A stretch of DNA of 64,000 nucleotides from Thiohalomonas denitrificans (GCF_900102855.1 NZ_FMWD01000001.1:386766-450765), one strand, 5' to 3'. Counted from the first letter of the stretch, positions 8,546 through 17,295 are shown. Notes: generated from the letters alone by a model not told the origin. Numbers and translations: made by a program.

Positions 8546-10413
8546 GCGAGGCTGTCGAAACCACCAACGTAATCCGCCGTCCCGGCTTCACTCTGCGGCC
8601 GGTACCGGCACGCTGGTTCGAGCTCCTGACCTGGCGCGAGGATCTCACCCGGGCCGTGGAGGCCCTCGCCCGTACCAACCGGGTGGAACTGGACACCCGA
8701 AGCGAAACCGCCATACCGATCATGCTTCCGGATCTCCAGCAGCACCTGGAGGAGTACAACCGGCTGGCACAGCGTTTCCGCAACTACTGGCCCGAAGAGG
8801 GTCTGGCACCGTCCGAGATTCCGGGTGACCCCGGCGTGACGCTGGAGAAGGCCCTGCGGCAGCTGCAGAGCTGGCGCACTGCAGCCGAGCCGATCGTGCG
8901 CGAGATCGAATCCCTCCGCGGAGAGCGTGCCGAACTGGACCTGCTGCGGGAGATGCTGAGTGGGCTGATCGGCAATCGACTCAAACTTTCGCTTCTGCCT
9001 CACGCCGGGCCCGCCCTGAGCGCCCGCGCCTTTGTGCTGTCCCATAGTGGTTCAATGAGCCAAATGCCCCCAGGCATCATCGCCACGCGTAGCGCAGGCA
9101 GTCACCACGGTTTTCTGCTGGCCGTCGGACCGCCGGCCGAGATGGATGGGCTCGAACAGGAACTCGGCATGCTCAAGGGTCGACGCATACAACTGCCCAC
9201 CTGGCTGGAGGCCGACCCGGGCGCGGCGATCATGCAGGTGGATAGTCGGCATTCGGAGATCGACGGGCAGATCAATGCACTGTACGGGCGACTGGAGGCA
9301 CTGGAGGGTCAACACCGGTTACGCGCCGCACTCGGGGACATCGATCGCATCGAGTGGTTCCTGACCCATGTCGGGGAACTACCGGTCACGGAAAACTTCG
9401 CCTGGATCACCGGCTGGACTTCCGAACAGGATATCGGGCTGCTGGAAAAGAATCTGCAAAAGGCCGAAGTCCGCTCACTGCTGCGTTTTCCCGAACCGCC
9501 GGCCGACAAGACGCCACCGATGGTGCTGAGCAACCCCGTTTGGGCCCAGCCCTTCGAACTCTTCGCGCGACTGTTAGGCACACCGGCCGCCAATGAGGCC
9601 GATCCGAGCCGTTTGCTGGTATTCATCGTACCGCTACTGTTCGGCTACATGTTTGGCGATGTCGGCCAGGGACTGGTGCTGTTTCTGGTCGGGCTCTGGT
9701 TATGGAAACGCTATCCGGCATTGCGGCTTCTGGTACCCGGCGGATTGATGTCGATGCTGTTCGGCTTTCTGTTCGGCAGTGTCTTCAGCCGTGAGGATTG
9801 GCTGCCCGCACTCTGGCTTCGGCCACTGGAGGAACCTCTACTGCTGCTGGTGATCCCGCTTTTTGGAGGAGTGCTGCTGCTGGTTCTGGGGCTCGGCCTC
9901 AGCGGCATCGAATCGCATTGGCGCGGCGTCATCAGGCAGTGGTGGCTCCTCGATGCCCCGCTGTTGCTTCTCTACCTGGCGCTGGTGGCTCTGGTCATCA
10001 CCCCCTATGCCGCGCTGGTGGCCTCGGGTGCAGCCCTGTGGTATTTCAGCGGACGGGTTTACCTCGCCGGGGGCGATCTGCGGGTGCTGGGCGCTGCCGT
10101 CGGCCGGCTGCTGGAAGCGATGCTGCAGTTGCTGATCAACACCCTCTCTTTTACCCGCGTCGGCGCCTTTGCACTGGCGCACGCCGGGCTCTCCGCGGCG
10201 GTGGTCGGACTGGCCGATGCCACGGGACACGCTGTTTTCTACGCCATTGTCATGATCGTTGGGAATATTATTATCATGGTACTGGAGGGGCTGGTCGTAT
10301 CGGTCCAGATTACCCGACTGGTCCTTTTTGAATTCTTCATCCGTTTCCTGCGCGGCGAAGGACGCACTTTCCACCCGCTCACCGCCCCGGAAGGACGGAA
10401 GGAGAAAACCTGA
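8542..10413 (+). CDS. V-type ATPase subunit I (a subunit)
   Basis: 623 residues from a GTG that overlaps the previous stop. The N-terminal 330 residues are cytoplasmic with coiled-coil stretches; the C-terminal part has seven or eight membrane helices (from about 355 to 605). The critical arginine that faces the rotor carboxylate is R539 in LSFTRVGAFALAHAG. The helix with GYMFGDVGQG is also a family hallmark. This stator subunit forms the two ion half-channels. The next subunit gene is 241 bp away because a family A repeat lies between. Confidence 0.92.
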   Translation: MSEAVETTNVIRRPGFTLRPVPARWFELLTWREDLTRAVEALARTNRVELDTRSETAIPIMLPDLQQHLEEYNRLAQRFRNYWPEEGLAPSEIPGDPGVTLEKALRQLQSWRTAAEPIVREIESLRGERAELDLLREMLSGLIGNRLKLSLLPHAGPALSARAFVLSHSGSMSQMPPGIIATRSAGSHHGFLLAVGPPAEMDGLEQELGMLKGRRIQLPTWLEADPGAAIMQVDSRHSEIDGQINALYGRLEALEGQHRLRAALGDIDRIEWFLTHVGELPVTENFAWITGWTSEQDIGLLEKNLQKAEVRSLLRFPEPPADKTPPMVLSNPVWAQPFELFARLLGTPAANEADPSRLLVFIVPLLFGYMFGDVGQGLVLFLVGLWLWKRYPALRLLVPGGLMSMLFGFLFGSVFSREDWLPALWLRPLEEPLLLLVIPLFGGVLLLVLGLGLSGIESHWRGVIRQWWLLDAPLLLLYLALVALVITPYAALVASGAALWYFSGRVYLAGGDLRVLGAAVGRLLEAMLQLLINTLSFTRVGAFALAHAGLSAAVVGLADATGHAVFYAIVMIVGNIIIMVLEGLVVSVQITRLVLFEFFIRFLRGEGRTFHPLTAPEGRKEKT

Positions 10414-10422
10414 ACCAAAAAT

Positions 10423-10627
10423 TCACCGCAAAGACGCAAAGGGCGCAAAGAACGGAATAAGCTCGACAGAAGAAGAGCAATCTCCGGATTCCGTTTCCGA
10501 CCTTTTAGGCCAACAGGAGCTTACATGCGACACAGAATCCAGGAACCGCAACGGTGCACCGAGCCAACCGGCTACATCCGGGCTACACGATTTGAAGTTT
10601 CTTTGCGCTCTTTGCGCTTTTGCGGTT
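10423..10627. repeat. Interspersed repeat family A, copy 2
   Basis: The left end CACCGCAAAGACGCAAAGG is complementary to the right end CTTTGCGCTTTTGCGGT, enclosing about 160 bp of unrelated sequence. This copy lacks the CGCCTACATGG insert found in the right half of the others. It separates the subunit I and K genes of the V-type ATPase. Confidence 0.8.
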
Positions 10628-10654
10628 AGAAAAATCTAAAACAAGGAGCACTCA

Positions 10655-11005
10655 ATGAATCGGCGATACAAGACCGCCCTGGGATTAATAATGGTGGCCG
10701 GGCTGTTCAGCCTCGTCGGCTCACTGATGCTGTTTGTTCCCGATGCGGTGCAGGCGGCCGAGACCGGGACTCCACCCTTGCCGGAAAGCGTGTTGCGCTG
10801 GGCATTCATGGCAGCCGCATTGGCCACCGGGCTCTCTTCACTGGCGGCGGGTTACGCCGTGGCCACCGTCGGCAGCGCCGCGATGGGTGCGCTCGTGGAG
10901 AAGCCGGAGCTGCTGGGCCGCGTCCTGGTGCTGGTAGGGTTGGCCGAGGGTATCGCCATCTACGGCCTGATCATCTCCATACTGATCCTGAACCGGGTCA
11001 CCTGA
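10655..11005 (+). CDS. V-type ATPase subunit K (rotor ring proteolipid)
   Basis: 116 residues. The N-terminal hydrophobic stretch with AVQAAE at 31-36 looks like a cleavable leader, as in the Thermus proteolipid. Two ring helices follow at about 47-76 and 88-112. The ion-carrying carboxylate is E98 in GLAEGIAIYGL. The first ring helix shows no Gln, and the residue after E98 is Gly rather than Ser/Thr, so the known sodium ligand pattern is not obvious; proton coupling is the simpler reading but is inference. A good RBS (ACAAGGAG) precedes ATG 10655. Confidence 0.9.
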   Translation: MNRRYKTALGLIMVAGLFSLVGSLMLFVPDAVQAAETGTPPLPESVLRWAFMAAALATGLSSLAAGYAVATVGSAAMGALVEKPELLGRVLVLVGLAEGIAIYGLIISILILNRVT

Positions 11006-11006
11006 G

Positions 11007-11303
11007 GTGACGGCACCGGTCTTCATCGGTGATGAACTGAGTGCAGCCGGCTACCGGTTGGCGGGCGTGCGAACCTGGACGCCCGACGACGAGGAGCTGC
11101 TGTCCGTCTTCCGTCGCGCCCGCGAAGAGGCGGATCTGATCCTGCTGAATGTCGAGTACGCCCGCCGTCTGCCCGCGGCGGAAGTCCAGGAGGCGCAGCG
11201 GGCGTTGCGGCCCCAACTGTTCATTGTTCCCGATATCCGCCATCAACACTCCATGCGCGATTTGCTCAGCCGCATTCACAACCAGTTGGGGATGCAGCCA
11301 TGA
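11007..11303 (+). CDS. V-type ATPase subunit F
   Basis: 98 residues from GTG 11007, one base after the subunit K stop. The protein has the short Rossmann-like pattern of subunit F: an initial FIGDELSAAGYRLAGV strand-helix, a central ADLILLNVEYA strand, and PQLFIVPDI before a C-terminal helix. Subunit F binds subunit D in the central stalk and tunes coupling. Its stop overlaps the subunit E start by 4 bp. Confidence 0.85.
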   Translation: MTAPVFIGDELSAAGYRLAGVRTWTPDDEELLSVFRRAREEADLILLNVEYARRLPAAEVQEAQRALRPQLFIVPDIRHQHSMRDLLSRIHNQLGMQP

Positions 11304-11974
11304 CGACACCGGCCGGCATTGTCGACGCCCAACTGCACTCACTGCTGGAGTTGATCGAGCAGCACCGCAACGAGCGCTGCCGGGCTATTTCCGAGCAGGC
11401 CGAAGAAAGACGCCGGGAACTGCTGACGGAGGCACACAGGCGAGCTCGCCAACAGATGCACCGGGCCATCCAGAGCGAACGTCGGCGTGCCCGGTCGGAA
11501 CTGAACGCCGCCCGGGCGCGGCTACAGACCCGTGCCCGACAGCAGCAGTACCGCATCGCCCTCGGACTGCTGCACGAGGGATGGGACAGGCTTCAGGAGA
11601 TCGTCCGGGAACGCTGGTCAACGGCTCAAAGCCGCCGTCTCTGGATTCGCGCACTGGTTGCCGAAGCGATGGTGGTGCTGCCGCAATCCCGTTGGCGGAT
11701 CGAGCATCCGGTCGGCTGGGATCCATCGGAAATGGAACAGGAGACCGTACGCATCACCGCCTATTGCGAATCGCCCCCCGAGTGGGTAGCCCGGAACGAT
11801 ATCGAAGCCGGACTGCGCTTTTCCACCGATGGCGCCTGTCTGGACGGCAGTGCCGCGGGCCTGCTGACCGAACGCACCGCCCTCGAGGCGCGTCTGCTCG
11901 CCGAAGTCAATTCCCTGCTGGGAGAGGACATCCTCAGCGGACCGCCCGAACGGAATCCACAGCGCGATGAGTGA
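11300..11974 (+). CDS. V-type ATPase subunit E (peripheral stalk)
   Basis: 224 residues. The first 95 are a long Arg/Glu/Ala-rich helix (EQAEERRRELLTEAHRRAR...) that would form the stalk coiled coil; the rest is the globular head that contacts the catalytic headpiece. The typical C-terminal half with TERTALEARLLAEVN is present. It overlaps F by 4 bp and A by 8 bp, consistent with one polycistronic message. Confidence 0.85.
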   Translation: MTTPAGIVDAQLHSLLELIEQHRNERCRAISEQAEERRRELLTEAHRRARQQMHRAIQSERRRARSELNAARARLQTRARQQQYRIALGLLHEGWDRLQEIVRERWSTAQSRRLWIRALVAEAMVVLPQSRWRIEHPVGWDPSEMEQETVRITAYCESPPEWVARNDIEAGLRFSTDGACLDGSAAGLLTERTALEARLLAEVNSLLGEDILSGPPERNPQRDE

Positions 11975-13721
11975 GGCGGTTCTCAGTCAGGTCAGCGGAC
12001 CGGTGTTGCGGGCGAGACGCCGGGGCGATTTCTTCATCAACGAGGCGGTCGCCATCGGCGAGCGCCGACTGCTTGGCGAAGTAATCCGCATCGAAGGCGA
12101 GGAAATCGTGGTCCAGGTCTATGAAGACACCAGCGGCCTGCGGCCCGGCGTACCCGTGATTGGCAGCGAAATGCCGCTGGCCATCCGCGTGGGTCCGGCC
12201 CTCCTCGGCCGTATCTTCGATGGGCTACTCCGTCCCTTATCCATGGATATCGGCCACTACGTCCGACCCGGTCTGGCCGAGTTGGCGCCACGCACCTTTC
12301 ACTTCGAGCCACGGGTGGAGGTGGGGCACGTCATCCCCCATGGCGGAGTATTCGGCCGGATCGTGGCGGACAGCGCCCGCGAGCAGCACGCCCTGCTGGC
12401 GCCGGATATCGGTGGACGGGTGGTGTCGATCGCCCCGGCGGGTGACATCCGCGACGATGAGATGGTGTGTGAACTGGAGACCGAGAGCGGTGTACGCCAC
12501 AAGGCGGCACTGAGCCACTACTGGTCGGTCCGCAAAGGCCGGCCCGTGGCTGAACGTCTGCCGGCGGAGAAACCCCTGCTGACCGGCCAGCGGATCCTCG
12601 ATTCCCTGTTCCCGGTCGCCCGCGGGGGCAAGGCCGCCCTGCCCGGCGGCTTCGGCACTGGCAAGACGGTGCTCCAGGAGAGCCTCGCCAAGTGGTGCGA
12701 TGCCGACGTCATCGTCTATGTAGGCTGCGGCGAACGCGGTAACGAAATGGCCGGCGTACTGCACGAATTTCCCGAACTCGAAGACCCCCGCACCGGCCGG
12801 CCCTTGATGGAGCGTACGGTCATCATTGCCAACACCTCCAACATGCCGGTGGCCGCCCGCGAGGCCAGCATCTATACGGGACTGACGGTTGCCGAATATT
12901 TCCGCGACCAGGGTCTGCATGTGGCATTGATGGCGGATTCCACCAGCCGCTGGGCCGAGGCCCTGCGGGAGGTCTCCGGACGCCTGGGTGAACTGCCGGG
13001 CGAGGGCGGCTATCCGGCCTACCTTTCCAGCCGCCTCGCGGACTTTTATGAACGGGCGGCGCGGGTCACGACCCTCGGTGGCGATGAGGGTTCACTGACC
13101 CTGATCGGCGCCGTAAGTCCGCCCTCCGGTGATTTCTCCGAGCCGGTCACCACTCATACCAAACGTTATGTGCGCTGCTTCTGGGCCCTGGATCGGAGCC
13201 GCGCCCAATCGCGGTTTTTCCCGGCCGTGCACCCACTGACGTCCTATTCCGAAGATGTCGAGGACCTCACCCCCTGGTGGGAGCGCGAGGGCAATACCGA
13301 ATGGCCCCGCATCCGGCGCCGTTTTCTGACGCTGGTGGAACAGCAGGCGCATATTGAACGCATGGCGCGCATCATCGGCAAGGATGCGCTGCCACCGAAA
13401 CAGCGCCTCACGCTGCTGGCGGCCGAACTGGTCTCGGACGGATTTCTGCGCCAATCCTCTTTCTCACCGACAGACCGCTACTGTTCACCTGCAAGGCAGA
13501 CCGCCATGATGCGACTCATCGATCACTTCATTACCCTGGCCGACAACGCCGTGGAGCGGGGAATCGATGTGGAACGCATTCAGAAAATGTCCATTCTGCG
13601 CCGGCTGCGACGCATGGGCGAGGAACTCGGCGACGACCAGCTGGCGCGCTACAAGCTGCTGGGAACCCGCCTGGAAGCCGAATTCGCCCACCTCGTCAGG
13701 GAGGCCGGGCATGCGGGGTAA
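11967..13721 (+). CDS. V-type ATPase catalytic subunit A
   Basis: 584 residues, normal length. The N-terminal barrel is followed by the non-homologous insert (about 115-190) that marks A subunits. The P-loop is GGFGTGKT at 227-234, where most family members read GPFGSGKT. The GERGNEM motif lies near residue 255 and ADSTSRWAEALRE near 316. It hydrolyses or makes ATP in alternation with subunit B. The variant P-loop keeps the essential Gly-Lys-Thr, so activity is expected. The B gene begins 11 bp before the stop. Confidence 0.95.
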   Translation: MSEAVLSQVSGPVLRARRRGDFFINEAVAIGERRLLGEVIRIEGEEIVVQVYEDTSGLRPGVPVIGSEMPLAIRVGPALLGRIFDGLLRPLSMDIGHYVRPGLAELAPRTFHFEPRVEVGHVIPHGGVFGRIVADSAREQHALLAPDIGGRVVSIAPAGDIRDDEMVCELETESGVRHKAALSHYWSVRKGRPVAERLPAEKPLLTGQRILDSLFPVARGGKAALPGGFGTGKTVLQESLAKWCDADVIVYVGCGERGNEMAGVLHEFPELEDPRTGRPLMERTVIIANTSNMPVAAREASIYTGLTVAEYFRDQGLHVALMADSTSRWAEALREVSGRLGELPGEGGYPAYLSSRLADFYERAARVTTLGGDEGSLTLIGAVSPPSGDFSEPVTTHTKRYVRCFWALDRSRAQSRFFPAVHPLTSYSEDVEDLTPWWEREGNTEWPRIRRRFLTLVEQQAHIERMARIIGKDALPPKQRLTLLAAELVSDGFLRQSSFSPTDRYCSPARQTAMMRLIDHFITLADNAVERGIDVERIQKMSILRRLRRMGEELGDDQLARYKLLGTRLEAEFAHLVREAGHAG

Positions 13722-15087
13722 CCTCTACTCCAGCGGCAACATAACCCGCATCGATGGGCCACTGATCTTTCTCAAACGTTCCGTCAATGTCGGCCTCAAC
13801 GAAGCAGTAGCGGTAATTGGCCGGGATGGTCAGCCACGTACCGGGCGTATTGCGGCCCTGGACGAGGAGTATATGACCGTCGAAGTGCTGGAGAGCACCG
13901 AAGGGCTTTCCCTCTCCAACACCCGGGTGCGTTTCACCGGTAGGACTCCCCACTTCGATGTGGGCCCCGGGATCCTCGGGCGCATCTTCGACGGAATCGG
14001 TCGGGTGCGCGACGGTGGACCACCGATACCGGCAGAGCACAGCCTGCGTATCGATGGCATGGCCATCAACCCTGCGGCACGCGGCAAACCCTCCGACTTC
14101 ATTGAAACCGGCATCACCACGATCGATCTGATGAATAGCCTGGTGCGAGGCCAAAAATTGCCCATCTTTTCCGGCGGTGGCCTGCCTCATGATCGCATCG
14201 CAGTGCAGATTGCCGGTCGTGCCCGGTTGCGGGGCCAGGAAGCAGGCGACTTCGCCCTGGTCTTCGTGGGTATCGGCGTGCCCCACCATACGGCGGAAAG
14301 CTTCCGACAGGCGATGGAAAACAGCGGAGCCCTGGAGCACACGGTGATGTTTCTCAATCACGCCTCCGAGTCCAGTACGCAAAGGCTGCTGACACCCCGC
14401 TTCGCCCTAACCGCTGCCGAATACCTGGCATTCGTGGAGGGCCGGCATGTACTGGTGGTGATGACCGATATGACCAATTACTGCGAGGCACTGCGCGAGG
14501 TCTCGGCCTCCCACGGCGAGATCCCGAGTCGCAAGGGTTATCCGGGCTACATGTATTCAGACCTGGCCGCCCTCTACGAGCGGGCGGGCACCCTGAGGGA
14601 TCACTCCGGATCGCTGACACAGCTACCCATCCTTACCATGCCGTCGGATGACATCAGCCATCCCATTCCGGACCTCACCGGCTACATCACCGAGGGGCAG
14701 ATCGTCCTCGACCGGGGCCTGGACCGAAAGGGGATCTATCCGCCGGTCCAGGTACTACCTAGCCTTTCACGGCTGATGAAGGATGGAACCGGTGAAGGCT
14801 ATACCGATCCCGACCACCCGGCACTGGCCAGCCAAATCTATGCCGCTTATGCCCGGGCCGCACAGGTACGGGTGCTCGCCTCGGTGGTGGGTGAAGAGGG
14901 TTTGCCAGCTGTCGACCGCCAGTATCTGGCATTCGGCGATGCCTTCGAAACGGCCATCATTCACCAGGAGGATTCCCGTACACTCGAGGAGAGCATGGCC
15001 GCCGCCTGGCGGTTGCTGAACATGCTGCCCCGGGACGAGCTGAGCCGTCTTTCGGACGCCCAGGTAGAAAAACATCTGACCGCCTGA
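13711..15087 (+). CDS. V-type ATPase regulatory subunit B
   Basis: 458 residues from ATG 13711, chosen because MRGNLYSSGNITRIDGPLIF matches the family start; an open frame continues 48 codons upstream but lies inside subunit A. The P-loop is degenerate (FSGGGLPHDR), as expected for the non-catalytic B subunit. Other landmarks are VFVGIGVPHHTAE, MTDMTNYCEALREVSASHGE and the IPDLTGYITEGQI segment. No terminator is obvious before the 236-bp gap to subunit D. Confidence 0.95.
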   Translation: MRGNLYSSGNITRIDGPLIFLKRSVNVGLNEAVAVIGRDGQPRTGRIAALDEEYMTVEVLESTEGLSLSNTRVRFTGRTPHFDVGPGILGRIFDGIGRVRDGGPPIPAEHSLRIDGMAINPAARGKPSDFIETGITTIDLMNSLVRGQKLPIFSGGGLPHDRIAVQIAGRARLRGQEAGDFALVFVGIGVPHHTAESFRQAMENSGALEHTVMFLNHASESSTQRLLTPRFALTAAEYLAFVEGRHVLVVMTDMTNYCEALREVSASHGEIPSRKGYPGYMYSDLAALYERAGTLRDHSGSLTQLPILTMPSDDISHPIPDLTGYITEGQIVLDRGLDRKGIYPPVQVLPSLSRLMKDGTGEGYTDPDHPALASQIYAAYARAAQVRVLASVVGEEGLPAVDRQYLAFGDAFETAIIHQEDSRTLEESMAAAWRLLNMLPRDELSRLSDAQVEKHLTA

Positions 15088-15170
15088 TCTTTTGCGAAGC
15101 TTTAAGTGATTACCCAAAAATCCGGCAGCAAGGTCAAGGACCACGAAGGGACAGACGCCAGATCATCAGT

Positions 15171-15292
15171 TTTCTTGCGCTCCTGGCACCTTCGCCTACA
15201 GGGATGTAGGTGAGGGGCGAGAGCACGACTGCATGGAGGCAGGAGGTAGAGCAATGCAGGAGCAATTGCCGAGAAGCGGAAGCTTTGCGGTA
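15171..15292. repeat. Interspersed repeat family A, copy 3 (right half; left half decayed)
   Basis: TTCTTGCGCTCCTGGCACC, then CGCCTACAGGGATGTAGGTG, then GAAGCTTTGCGGT match the right half of copies 1 and 4. It holds an extra 30-40 bp containing two runs of AGGAGG type. The left inverted end is not clearly recognisable upstream (15100-15170). It separates V-type subunits B and D. Confidence 0.65.
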
Positions 15293-15323
15293 AATGAGTG
15301 GAAGATTGAGGCAGGAGGTTTCG

Positions 15324-15938
15324 ATGGCAGATGCTGGAGGACTTACACCGACACCCTCGGTTTTGCAGGAACTTCAGAATGAACGCCTGGTGGTTCAGGA
15401 AGGCTACGGTTTTCTGGATGAAAAGCGTCTGCTACTGGCGGCCGAGATCCTGCGCCAGCTCGACCGCTACAGGCACCTGCATCGGGAATATCTCGAACTG
15501 CATGAATCGGCCGCCGGGGCCCTGCGGGAGGCCGTGGTCCGGCACGGGCTGGAAGGGCTGCAGATCTATCCGCCGGCCACCGACCTCGAATCGGCCGAAC
15601 TGCAGGGGGAAAGCCGTACCGTACTCGGCGTCACCGTCACGGACAGCCGGCTGCACGGCGAGACCAACCTGTCACCACCCCCCGCCGCCGATCCCTCTCC
15701 GGAGGCCCGCCGGTGCCGGGACCTTTTCAATGAACTGGTCAAACGCAGCGCCCCGCTTGCCGCCATCACCGGAAATCTCGAGCGGCTACTGGACGAGTAC
15801 CGCCGCACCGAGCGCCGTGCCCGTGCCCTGGAAGATGTGTTGCTGCCCGAGATCGAACATCAACTGCGCGAGGTATCCACCCGCCTGGAGGAGCTGGACC
15901 AGGAGGAGACCGTCCGCACCCGCCTCAGTTTACGGTGA
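15324..15938 (+). CDS. V-type ATPase subunit D (central stalk)
   Basis: 204 residues from ATG 15324, selected because GGCAGGAGG sits at good spacing upstream; an ATG at 15294 lies at the end of the repeat and is less likely. The protein is two long helices, as in subunit D: N-terminal PTPSVLQELQNERLVVQEGYGFLDEKR and C-terminal YRRTERRARALEDVLLPEI. It forms the rotor shaft inside the A3B3 head. It is cut off from the rest of the cluster by a repeat but keeps the usual A-B-D order. Confidence 0.88.
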   Translation: MADAGGLTPTPSVLQELQNERLVVQEGYGFLDEKRLLLAAEILRQLDRYRHLHREYLELHESAAGALREAVVRHGLEGLQIYPPATDLESAELQGESRTVLGVTVTDSRLHGETNLSPPPAADPSPEARRCRDLFNELVKRSAPLAAITGNLERLLDEYRRTERRARALEDVLLPEIEHQLREVSTRLEELDQEETVRTRLSLR

Positions 15939-15991
15939 CAGTGTGCGGTTGAAGAGCACTACGCCGGGTGCCATCGATACGCTCTGGACGA

Positions 15992-16408
15992 CTACCGGCC
16001 GCGGGTGGCAAACGAGCGTGCCCGGAGACCGTCGAGCCCCGCCTTCACCTCCTCCATGGGGGCACTGAGGATCTCGGGGCTGTAGGCGACTTCAATGAAC
16101 TGGGCCATGACTTCGTCCTCCTCGTTGAGGTGAGTAACGAACCACACGCCGGGAATACCGCTCTCACGAATGTGGGTCAGCCCCACCCCCTCCACTTCGG
16201 CCATGACCTCGCCTTCACCAAGTGCCTCGTTGAGCAGTTCATAATCCGCATCGGTCAGCGGCAGGCTGCCGAGATCGATGCTGGACTCCTCCCCCTTCTC
16301 CAGCAAATCGCGAAGCATCTGTTCGAGTTCGAGCAAAATCGCCCGTGCATGACCACCCTCGGCCCGGACGTTCGCTGTGTGTTCGATCCTGGTCCGGACG
16401 TCATCCAT
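15992..16408 (-). CDS. HupH-like hydrogenase expression protein, C-terminal domain only
   Basis: 138 residues from ATG 16408. The core (MLRDLLEKGEESSIDLGSLP, then LTDADYELLNEALGEGEV, IRESGIPGVWFVTHL and FIEVAYSPEIL) matches the HupH C-terminal family (PF04809), which takes part in assembly of the hydrogenase small subunit. Classical HupH has two such domains; only one is present here. A longer open frame reaches 16540, but its extra 44 residues look non-coding. It converges with subunit D and diverges from hypA. Confidence 0.7.
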   Translation of the reverse strand: MDDVRTRIEHTANVRAEGGHARAILLELEQMLRDLLEKGEESSIDLGSLPLTDADYELLNEALGEGEVMAEVEGVGLTHIRESGIPGVWFVTHLNEEDEVMAQFIEVAYSPEILSAPMEEVKAGLDGLRARSFATRGR

Positions 16409-16652
16409 CGAATATACGGCCGCCACCCGCGGGAGAGGCGCCACGGAACATGCCGCTATCCCCCGAAAATAATGGTTCTGAATTACGCGATCGCATGGGT
16501 GTCCTTCACTCGCTCTGCGGATTGTTGCCGAGTCGGGCAACAGGCAGTGACAGAGACGGAAAATCTGTCTCTCCGTGGCATTTGCGGAAATGCCCTCTGC
16601 GCTGAACTCAACCTATAACACTGGATCGTCCCTTGTTCCAGTCGCCCGGCAA
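16409..16652. other. Divergent intergenic region, little recognisable
   Basis: Between the HupH-like gene and hypA. I see a small GTTGCC/GGCAAC hairpin near 16525-16542 and an AGAGAC/GTCTCT pair near 16556-16577, but no gene or named element. A candidate hypA promoter at its right edge is listed separately. Confidence 0.4.
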
Positions 16653-16683
16653 TTGCCAATCAGCCCTGGCTCATGACTATACT
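16653..16683 (+). promoter_or_regulatory. Candidate sigma-70 promoter for hypA
   Basis: TTGCCA at 16653-16658 and TATACT at 16678-16683 are close to the -35 and -10 consensus, but the 19-base spacer is longer than the preferred 17. It lies 68 bp before the hypA ATG. A weak prediction by eye. Confidence 0.3.
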
Positions 16684-16750
16684 GTGGAGCATTGCAGTTG
16701 CAAACATGCGGTTACAGGCCCCGGCATCCCGATGGAAAATCGTCACACTT

Positions 16751-17143
16751 ATGCATGAACTCTCCGTCTGTCAGGGAATGCTCGGTCAGGTGAGCAATAT
16801 CGCCCGGGAGCATGGCGCGGAATCCGTCAGCCGCATAACCGTGCGCATCGGCCCCCTCTCGGGAGTGGAGCCACGACTGCTGAAGGAGGCCTTCACCATT
16901 GCCCGCATGGGCAGCGTGGCCGCGGAAGCCGAGTTGCTTATCGAAGAGCTTTCGGTACGAGTCCACTGTAGCCAGTGCGGCGCGGATAGTAACGTGACGT
17001 CGAACCGGCTGGTTTGTGCCAATTGCGGCGACTGGCAGACACAACTTGTCAGCGGTGACGAACTGTTGCTGGCGAGCGTGGAACTCAACAACCCGACTCA
17101 TGAAGAACCGCTCTCGCCAGGCCTGCAAAGCGAATCCCGATGA
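16751..17143 (+). CDS. hypA: Hydrogenase nickel insertion protein HypA
   Basis: 130 residues from ATG 16751, which gives the required MHEL start; His2 is the nickel ligand in this family. The structural zinc site is C73-x2-C76 and C89-x2-C92 (CSQC...CANC). HypA works with HypB to place nickel in the [NiFe] hydrogenase large subunit and, in some bacteria, urease. An upstream in-frame ATG at 16673 would hide the essential MHEL and is rejected. The C-terminal 15 residues after the domain are variable. hypB follows 179 bp later in the same direction. Confidence 0.92.
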   Translation: MHELSVCQGMLGQVSNIAREHGAESVSRITVRIGPLSGVEPRLLKEAFTIARMGSVAAEAELLIEELSVRVHCSQCGADSNVTSNRLVCANCGDWQTQLVSGDELLLASVELNNPTHEEPLSPGLQSESR

Positions 17144-17230
17144 ATGCTGCAGCGACAGTGAACTCGGCGGCCTCTGCAGCGCTGCGAGCCCTACCCCCGC
17201 TTCGCAGCTCCGAAGCAGTGAAGAACTGGC

Positions 17231-17295
17231 AACCACGGGAACACGGGGCGCACGGGGGAGAAAAAACCCGGACAAGCTGTTTTACCCCGTGGTTC
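17231..17295. repeat. Interspersed repeat family B, copy 1 (CCACGGGGAACACGGGG type)
   Basis: ACCACGGGAACACGGGGCGC at the left is complementary to CCCCGTGGTT at the right. Further copies lie at 18101-18170, 51122-51193 and 51329-51395. It sits between hypA and hypB. Confidence 0.7.

Noticed and set aside
13567-13710. 48-codon N-terminal extension of V-type subunit B
   Set aside because: It lies inside subunit A in another frame; the family N-terminus begins at 13711.
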